From contig JAVKSL010000002.1 of the NCBI GenBank assembly GCA_039583695.1, positions 1 to 64,000 on the forward strand: a stretch of DNA of 64,000 bases. The letters run 5' to 3'. This document shows positions 58,571 through 64,000 of the stretch, piece after piece (position 1 is the first letter of the stretch; the number at the start of each line of letters is the position of its first letter). Origin of the DNA: JAVKSL01 sp039583695 (lineage in GTDB: Bacteria > Actinomycetota > Acidimicrobiia > Acidimicrobiales > JAJPHD01). The notes beneath the pieces are model-generated. The model was not told where the DNA came from. It ran no database searches and worked only from the letters and a program-made list of their open reading frames with translations. The position numbers and the translations under genes were made by a program.

Positions 58571-59266
58571 TCAACCGGAGAAATTTTTTGAGGTGCTGCT
58601 GCCTTGGACGGACTGCCACCGAGCGGCCGATGGACAGTAGTCAGCCAGGATGCACTCCTCACAGTGGGGTGATCGCGCTTGACACACGCCTCGACCGTGA
58701 AGGATAAGACGCACGCTGAACGTTCCCCACTCTCTGGCTGGGAGCATCGCGCACAGCTCAGCCTCCACCTTGACCGGATCGGTCTCGGTTGTGATGCCGA
58801 GCCTCAGCGCCAGCCTTCCCACATGGGTATCGACCGGCAGACCTGGGAGTCCGAGAGCCACGCTGCGCAGGACGTTGGCCGTCTTGCGCCCAACCCCCGG
58901 CAAGCTGGTGAGGTCCTCCATCGAGGTCGGGACCACCCCGTCGAAGCGGTCGGCCACAGCTGCGGCCATCCCGCGCAAGCTGCGGGCCTTGTTGTGGAAA
59001 AAGCCAGTTGGCCTGATCAGGGACTCGAGCTCTGCTTCGTCGGCGAACGCCAGAGCCACTGGATTGGGATACCTGGCGAACAGGGCTGGGGTCACTTGAT
59101 TCACCCTCTCGTCGGTGCACTGGGCTGACAGGATCGTGGCCACCAGTAGCTCGAAGCTGTTGTCGTGTCGAAGAGCACACAGATCGGACGCTGACCCCGG
59201 GTACTCCAAGGCCAGCCGCGCAGCGGTCTCACGTGCCCGCCCCGCTGGAGTCCGGGGCCGTCCCAT
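58571..59266 (-). CDS. nth: Endonuclease III
   Basis: A 231-residue base-excision glycosylase/lyase. It has the helix-hairpin-helix LPGVGRKTANVLRS with catalytic Lys, the VDTHVGRLALRLG block with catalytic Asp, and the 4Fe-4S ligands (C-x6-C-x2-C-x5-C) in CQARSPHCEECILADYC. It removes oxidised pyrimidines from DNA. Confidence 0.95.
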   Translation of the reverse strand: MGRPRTPAGRARETAARLALEYPGSASDLCALRHDNSFELLVATILSAQCTDERVNQVTPALFARYPNPVALAFADEAELESLIRPTGFFHNKARSLRGMAAAVADRFDGVVPTSMEDLTSLPGVGRKTANVLRSVALGLPGLPVDTHVGRLALRLGITTETDPVKVEAELCAMLPAREWGTFSVRLILHGRGVCQARSPHCEECILADYCPSAARWQSVQGSSTSKNFSG

Positions 59267-59278
59267 GCGTCGGGGAGG

Positions 59279-60034
59279 CTAGTGGCCGCTACCAACGGGC
59301 CCTTTGGGGGCCCTTTGGGGGCTCGACCGCTCGGCCATCCAGACCGCCGAGGCCACTCGGGGCCAGACCCGGACCTCGGAACCTCCGACGTCCAGGACCA
59401 TGGCGCCGTCGCGCTCCACGTCGACCACGGTGACGACAGTGCCGGGCACCAGCCTTGCCCGATAGGCGATGTCCAGCACCTCGTGCGCGTCATGCTCGGC
59501 CAGCTCGCTGATTCGCTCGACAACCCCCCCGGCGCCTGGGGCTAGGTCCACGAGTCGTTGCAAGGCCTGGGGAGCGGCCGACTCGCCGGGTATGCCAGGT
59601 ATGGGGTTGCCGTGCGGGCAGCACGAGGGCCGCCCGATCCGCTCGTACAGCGCAGCGAGGGCGAGCTCGGAGATGACCGGAGCAACCCGTTGTGCCTCGT
59701 CGTCCGCGCTCACCCAGTCCAACCCGAGCGTCACCACCGCCCAGACCTCGATAATGCGATGGCGCCTGACCATGTCGGTGGCAACCCGCTTGCCTTCCGC
59801 TGTCAGCTCCAGCGCCTGGTTGGGCCCGTCCCTCAGCAAGCCGTCCCGGATCAGCCGGCCAACTCCCTGCGTCACCGCAGGGGCGGAGATGCCCAGCCAG
59901 CTCGCCAGCCTGGCACGCCGGATCACCTCGCCCTCCCCGGCCAGGTAGTAAGCGGCCTCCAAGTAACGCAAGTTGGCCGGCGAGACACCTCCGTGGGCTT
60001 CGTGGGTATCGTGGGTATCGCTGGCGGCGGGCAC
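59279..60034 (-). CDS. DtxR/IdeR-family metal-dependent regulator
   Basis: About 251 residues from GTG 60,034. It has an N-terminal winged helix (RRARLASWLGISAPAVTQGV), a dimerisation/metal region with MVRRHRIIEVWAV and the typical CPHGNPIPG, then a C-terminal SH3-like FeoA-type domain. Members sense Fe(II) or Mn(II) and repress uptake genes; the metal transporter at 30,480 is a possible target (inference). Confidence 0.88.
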   Translation of the reverse strand: MPAASDTHDTHEAHGGVSPANLRYLEAAYYLAGEGEVIRRARLASWLGISAPAVTQGVGRLIRDGLLRDGPNQALELTAEGKRVATDMVRRHRIIEVWAVVTLGLDWVSADDEAQRVAPVISELALAALYERIGRPSCCPHGNPIPGIPGESAAPQALQRLVDLAPGAGGVVERISELAEHDAHEVLDIAYRARLVPGTVVTVVDVERDGAMVLDVGGSEVRVWPRVASAVWMAERSSPQRAPKGPVGSGH

Positions 60035-60129
60035 CCACCCATGGTGCCACTTCTGGAGGGTCCGTGGCGCTCGAACCTCAAAACCGGCCTTTGGAAGCCT
60101 TGAGCTTGAGGGGCCGAGCCGACCACAAT

Positions 60130-60975
60130 TCAGGGTTGGTTCTCGCACAACTCCTCCAAGAGGCAAGCCACGCCGTCAGCTGCGTTCGAGGGGATCACCC
60201 GATCAGCCAGCGCCAGCACATCGGGGCAGGCGTTGGCCACCGCCACCGGGTGACCCACCCAGGCAAGCATGGGCACGTCGTTGAGGGCGTCACCCACCCC
60301 AATCACCTCATGCGCCGACAGGCCCAGTCGAGCACACACCGTGGCCAGGCCAGTCGCCTTGGTCACCCCGGCAACCCCGATGGTGATCCATCCAGCCCCG
60401 GCCGATGTCACCTCCGCCAAAGGACCGCACGCCTCCGCCACCTGGTTGAGCACCAGCTCGCCGGCCTCGACCGGCCGGTCCGGGTGATGGCACAACAGCT
60501 TGGTGACCAGGGCGTCCGGACGCAAGTGCGCCACGATGTCGGGCACGTGCTCGCAAACCTCCAGACCCCAGACACTGGCGGTCTCGGGATCGATCAGCCC
60601 GTGCTCGGCGACCATCGAGGTGATGCCCTCCGAAGCAAAAAGGACCCCGGGCAGCGCCTCCCGGGCAGCGCTCACCACAGAAACCGCCACGCCAGCATCG
60701 AGGGGAAGGTGACCCAGCAACTCGCCCGCCACGAGGTCATAGATCACCGCGCCGTTCCCGCAGATGGCCAGCGGTCCGAAGCCAGCCTCCGCGGCTATGG
60801 CCAGCAGCGCCCATGGCGCCCGGGCGGTGACCGGGACGACCTCGATGCCAACCGAGCGGGCCAGACGCACTGCGGCCGCCGCACGAGCCGAGACTGTACC
60901 GTCGGGCCTCAGGAAGGTCCCGTCCAGGTCGGTTGCCACCAATCGGGTCGCCCAGCGACTCGCCCCCCGACTCAC
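60130..60975 (-). CDS. HAD-superfamily hydrolase, Cof type
   Basis: 281 residues from GTG 60,975. HAD motif 1 is VATDLDGTFL, motif 3/4 is GVGDALNDVPML, and a large C2-type cap lies between, as in Cof/YbiV phosphatases of small phosphosugars or cofactors. The substrate is unknown. Confidence 0.88.
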   Translation of the reverse strand: MSRGASRWATRLVATDLDGTFLRPDGTVSARAAAAVRLARSVGIEVVPVTARAPWALLAIAAEAGFGPLAICGNGAVIYDLVAGELLGHLPLDAGVAVSVVSAAREALPGVLFASEGITSMVAEHGLIDPETASVWGLEVCEHVPDIVAHLRPDALVTKLLCHHPDRPVEAGELVLNQVAEACGPLAEVTSAGAGWITIGVAGVTKATGLATVCARLGLSAHEVIGVGDALNDVPMLAWVGHPVAVANACPDVLALADRVIPSNAADGVACLLEELCENQP

Positions 60976-60985
60976 CCAAACGATG

Positions 60986-61576
60986 CTACCAATGACCCCG
61001 GTGAACCACCTCGTCGAGGGGACGGCGGCCCCGGCGCAGTGACGGGGACGGACGGTCCGGTGCTGGGTAGCCAAGGGTCAGCGCGCCGATTGGCGTGTGG
61101 TCGTCGGGCACCCCGAAAGCCGCCCGGAGCCGACCCACCCGGTTGGACGGGATGGAGAACATACAAGCGGCCAAGCCAACGTCCACGGCGGTCAGCGCCA
61201 TTAGCAGGGTGGCGAAGCCGGTATCGACGTGCCAGTACGGGATCAGCCAGTCCTGAGTGATCGCCACCTTGTCGGCCTCGGCGTAGCGGTCCAGGTAGGC
61301 CTGTTCACAGGACAGGGGGACGACCACCAACGGCGCCCTTCGCATCCCTGTGGACCAGCGGCTCGAAACACTTGCGGGTGGAGTGGAAGCTTGCCAGAAT
61401 GCGGCCCGTTCAGAGATGGACTCGCACACCAGGAAAGCCCAACCCTGCGTGAACCCGGCGCTGGGCGCGTGGAGGGCGTTGGCCAGGATGCGGTCAGTCA
61501 GCGCGGGGGGGACGGGCCGGGTGGGATCGTAGTCGCGGACCATGCGCCGGCGCAGCACCACATCCTGGAACTCCAC
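60986..61576 (-). CDS. Nitroreductase-family flavoprotein
   Basis: 196 residues from GTG 61,576. Family features are RRMVRDYDPTRPVPPALTDR near the start and TGFATLLMALTAVDVGLAAC, then FGVPDDHTPIGALTLGYP. FMN-dependent reductases of this type include nitroreductases and BluB-like enzymes; neither can be singled out. It lies one base after the dedA stop. Confidence 0.85.
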   Translation of the reverse strand: MEFQDVVLRRRMVRDYDPTRPVPPALTDRILANALHAPSAGFTQGWAFLVCESISERAAFWQASTPPASVSSRWSTGMRRAPLVVVPLSCEQAYLDRYAEADKVAITQDWLIPYWHVDTGFATLLMALTAVDVGLAACMFSIPSNRVGRLRAAFGVPDDHTPIGALTLGYPAPDRPSPSLRRGRRPLDEVVHRGHW

Positions 61577-61577
61577 G

Positions 61578-62237
61578 TCAGGAATCGACCTCGGCGGAGG
61601 CGGCCGCGGCGGCTCGTTCCTGGCGCGACTTCCACACCCGCCGGACCACATAGCCGCTGAACAGCACCGCCAGCGCGATGGCTAGGTAGACCTCGTAACG
61701 CACCACCTGGGGGTAGATCACGTTGATGTTGTTCCCGGCGGCATAGCCGACGCCGGTCCAGAGTCCCACCCAGAGGGAGGCGCCTAGAAGGTTGAACGCC
61801 AGGAAGCGCCGCCATCGCATCTCCGACATGCCGGCGAGGATGCCGTTGGCCTGGCGAAGCCCCTCGATGAAGCGGGCCACGACGACCACCTGACCCCCAT
61901 GCCGAGCAAAGAAGTCCTCGGCTGTCGCAAGCCTACGAGGGGTGAGGAACACGTACCTACCCCAGCGCAGGACCAGCTCCCGTCCGCCGAAGCGGCCGAT
62001 GAGGAAGCCGATGTTGTCACCGACCACGGCCGCCACAAGTGCCACCGCGGCCACGGCAACGACATTCAGCTGTCCGGCGCCGGCATACACCGCGGCCACG
62101 ATCAGGGTGGACTCGCCCGGCACGGGCACGCCGAAGTCCTCCAGCAGCACCAAGCCCCCAACAGCCAGGTAGCCGTAATGCTCCAGCAAGGGCGCGAAGG
62201 TCCGAAACAGTCCGGGAAGTTGCGGGGGGGCGCTCAC
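61578..62237 (-). CDS. DedA-family membrane protein
   Basis: A 219-residue protein with about five membrane segments and the DedA signature: EDFGVPVPGESTLIVAAVYA, VVGDNIGFLIGRFGGRELV, and RFIEGLRQANGILAGMSEM. DedA proteins are half-transporter-like, linked to phospholipid flipping and proton-motive force homeostasis. Confidence 0.92.
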   Translation of the reverse strand: MSAPPQLPGLFRTFAPLLEHYGYLAVGGLVLLEDFGVPVPGESTLIVAAVYAGAGQLNVVAVAAVALVAAVVGDNIGFLIGRFGGRELVLRWGRYVFLTPRRLATAEDFFARHGGQVVVVARFIEGLRQANGILAGMSEMRWRRFLAFNLLGASLWVGLWTGVGYAAGNNINVIYPQVVRYEVYLAIALAVLFSGYVVRRVWKSRQERAAAAASAEVDS

Positions 62238-62387
62238 ATTCTCCTTTCGCCTTGGAGATCAGGCTAACGGGCGGGTCCTGGCACTCGATTCTGTCACCAT
62301 CTGTTCATTGCAGGTTGGGTAGCCGGCCATGTTGTGTTTACGTTGGCGTGGGATAGTTTTCACCCGGGCACGATTGCGAGGACAACG

Positions 62388-62879
62388 ATGAGCGGCCACG
62401 ATGATACACCGGTGATGCGCGCGGCAGGTGGCGCGCTGTGGAGGAGAAGGGACAACAGTGAGGTGGAGGTCGTCCTGGTGCACCGGCCAGGACACGACGA
62501 CTGGGCCCTCCCGAAGGGCAAAGCCGAGCAAGACGAGGACGATCTGGCCTGTGCGCTGCGCGAGGTGGAGGAGGAGACGGGGATGCTGGGTGTGCCCGGA
62601 CCTGAGCTAGCCACGGTCACCTACCTGGACAAGGACGGACGGCGCAAGGTGGTGCGATTCTGGGCGATGCGGCCGGAGCGCATCCGGGTCCACGAGCCCA
62701 ACGACGAGATCGACCAGATCGAGTGGCTGAGGGTCGCCGACGCCCGGGCCCGGATGACCTACGAGGCCGACGGTGTGGTGCTGGACGGGCTCGTGTCCTG
62801 GCTCGAGGAGGATCCGGGCGCAGCGGAGGCCTCCAACGGGGCAGGATCGCCGCGGGGCGAGTCCTCCAGCGGGGCCTGA
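62388..62879 (+). CDS. NUDIX hydrolase, MutT-like
   Basis: 163 residues from ATG 62,388. The NUDIX box GKAEQDEDDLACALREVEEE (with TG following) matches consensus. RPGHDDWALPKGK just before it is typical of MutT1-type enzymes that clean oxidised or polyphosphate nucleotides. The last 40 residues, rich in Gly and Ser, overlap the convergent ClC channel gene. Confidence 0.88.
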   Translation: MSGHDDTPVMRAAGGALWRRRDNSEVEVVLVHRPGHDDWALPKGKAEQDEDDLACALREVEEETGMLGVPGPELATVTYLDKDGRRKVVRFWAMRPERIRVHEPNDEIDQIEWLRVADARARMTYEADGVVLDGLVSWLEEDPGAAEASNGAGSPRGESSSGA

Positions 62880-64000
62880 TCGCTGCGGGGCGAGTCCTCC
62901 GGCGGGGCCTGATCGCTGCGGGGCGAGTCCTCCGACGGGGCAGGGACGGCTGACTCCTGAGCTGCTTCACCGCCGGTCAGGAGCTGTCGTACCGTCTCCG
63001 CGTCGGGGCCGCGAGTGATCGCTCCCACCTGGTCGCCCACCTCCAACGCCGTCGAGCCCCGAGGCAGGACAAGCTCGGGCCCCCTTTGCACGGTCATCAC
63101 GATTGTCCCGACGGGCAGTCCGGCTGACCTGAGAGGGATCCCGACCAGTGGGGACTGAGGTCCCACCTTGACATCCACCGCCGCGGTGTCCTTCGAGATC
63201 CCGCCGAGCTGGCTCAAGGCGCTGCGCAAGCCGTCCCGGTAGCTGCGCACCAGGGCAGAGGTGGGCAGAACCCCCACCACCCGGCGACCGGTGCCGAGCA
63301 CTGGCACCCAGTTGTTGCGTGAGTTCAGCAGTGCCTCGACCGCCGAGTCCAAACGCTGGTCGACCAAAGCAGTCGGCGCCGTGGGATCGGCCAGGCGCCC
63401 CACCTCTGCGCTGGGGTCCGCTGCGTCGAGGCGCTCCAGCCTGGCCGTGCCGATGAACGCACCGGACTGGTCCACCACGGGCGCGCCGGGCAAGCCTTCA
63501 CGGCGAAGCTTGTCGACAGCTTCGCCAACCAGGTTGCGGGCATCGAAGATCACTCTCGGACGGGTCATCACATCACGGACCCGCAAGGTCCCGAGCAAGG
63601 GCATCCCGGCGCGGAGGCGATGCGCCGGGGAGTCCTCCCGGCTTTCGAGCTGGCTCCGGTAGATGGTGTCGTCCGCGCGCCGGACGATCAGGGTCGCCAG
63701 CCCGACCGCGATCATCGCCGGGGCCAGGACCGCCAGGGTCCCGGTCATCTCGGCCACCATCACCATCACGGCAACCGGCGCCCGAGAGATGCTCCCAAAG
63801 CACGCCATCATGCCCACGATCACGAACGGCGCCGGGGTGAGGGGGATCCCAGGCGCCACATGGACCAGCAGTCGCCAGATCGCCGCCCCAATGAAAGCAC
63901 CAATGACCAGGCCCGGACCGAAGATGCCACCTGACCCGCCCGAGCCGATGGACAACGAGGTAGCCAGGATTTTGGCCAGTGGCAGGGCCAGCACTATCCA
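62759..64000 (-). CDS. ClC-type chloride channel/antiporter with CBS and TrkA-C domains (partial)
   Basis: The 5' part is outside the window; 413 residues are visible. The ClC core shows GSGGSGGIFGPGLVIGAFIG and GMMACFGSISRAPVAVMVMV, which form the ion-conducting helices. These are followed by two CBS domains (RVRDVMTRPRVIF and LLNSRNNWVPVLG), a TrkA-C-like domain (GPQSPLVGIPLRSAGLPVG), and a Ser/Pro/Asp repeat tail. The tail is encoded by the 33-bp tandem repeat and by DNA antisense to the NUDIX gene. Confidence 0.9.
   Translation of the reverse strand, partial: WIVLALPLAKILATSLSIGSGGSGGIFGPGLVIGAFIGAAIWRLLVHVAPGIPLTPAPFVIVGMMACFGSISRAPVAVMVMVAEMTGTLAVLAPAMIAVGLATLIVRRADDTIYRSQLESREDSPAHRLRAGMPLLGTLRVRDVMTRPRVIFDARNLVGEAVDKLRREGLPGAPVVDQSGAFIGTARLERLDAADPSAEVGRLADPTAPTALVDQRLDSAVEALLNSRNNWVPVLGTGRRVVGVLPTSALVRSYRDGLRSALSQLGGISKDTAAVDVKVGPQSPLVGIPLRSAGLPVGTIVMTVQRGPELVLPRGSTALEVGDQVGAITRGPDAETVRQLLTGGEAAQESAVPAPSEDSPRSDQAPPEDSPRSDQAPLEDSPRGDPAPLEASAAPGSSSSQDTSPSSTTPSAS
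62845..62943. repeat. Three 33-bp tandem repeats in the overlap of two convergent genes
   Basis: Units at 62,845-62,877, 62,878-62,910 and 62,911-62,943 differ at only a few positions. On the minus strand each codes for EDSPRSDQAPP-like repeats of the ClC protein tail. The first unit also codes for the end of the NUDIX protein on the plus strand. A length of 33, divisible by 3, lets copy number change without a frameshift. Confidence 0.85.

Overview
The window comes from a high-GC bacterium, almost certainly an actinomycete-type actinobacterium. The clues are a ctaE-qcrC-qcrA-qcrB respiratory cluster with a diheme cytochrome c, a DtxR/IdeR-type regulator, a Ku protein, many GTG/TTG starts with 4-nt gene overlaps, and a likely leaderless promoter. 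A deep lineage such as Acidimicrobiia is possible, but that is inference. Most of the window is housekeeping chromosome. One stretch of about 20.3 kb (8,265-28,594) is a genomic island.

Left flank (1-8,264): a toxin-antitoxin pair cut by the window edge, then the complete F0F1 ATP synthase operon on the minus strand (atpI-like, B, E, F, H, A, G, D, C).

Island (8,265-28,594): it is bounded by a perfect 83-bp direct repeat that carries the promoter region and 5' half of a tRNA-Ser(CGA) gene. The intact tRNA is rebuilt at the right end. Reading right to left, the island holds a tyrosine integrase whose catalytic C-terminus is missing, an excisionase-like gene antisense to it, an iteron-like 58-bp tandem repeat, a three-gene module (TIGR04255-like protein, HTH protein, unknown protein), and a seven-cistron defence operon brxA-brxB-brxC-pglX-pglZ-brxL::kinase-mntA followed by a frameshifted hepT. 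A separate AlbA_2-type ATP-binding regulator with its own palindrome sits at the left end. The gene set matches type 1 BREX, but BrxL carries a Ser/Thr protein kinase where the Lon-like domain is expected, and the operon ends in a nucleotidyltransferase/HEPN pair.

Right of the island: a secreted cell-wall-binding-repeat protein; a metal ABC transporter with two different permeases; GtrA-like protein, apolipoprotein N-acyltransferase and Ku; a heme cluster (hemE-hemH-hemY); a HelD-like helicase; cytochrome oxidase subunit III with the bc1-type complex; small membrane proteins; and NUDIX genes.

The remainder holds a ten-gene minus-strand operon (49,465-57,960) hisD-C-B-H-A-F, a GroES-like gene, hisI, trpE and ygfZ. 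It is followed by endonuclease III, the DtxR-family regulator, a HAD phosphatase, a nitroreductase-fold protein, a DedA protein, a NUDIX hydrolase, and a ClC-type channel cut by the right edge.

The most unusual biology is the BrxL-kinase BREX variant and its flanking three-gene module, carried on an island whose integrase appears dead.
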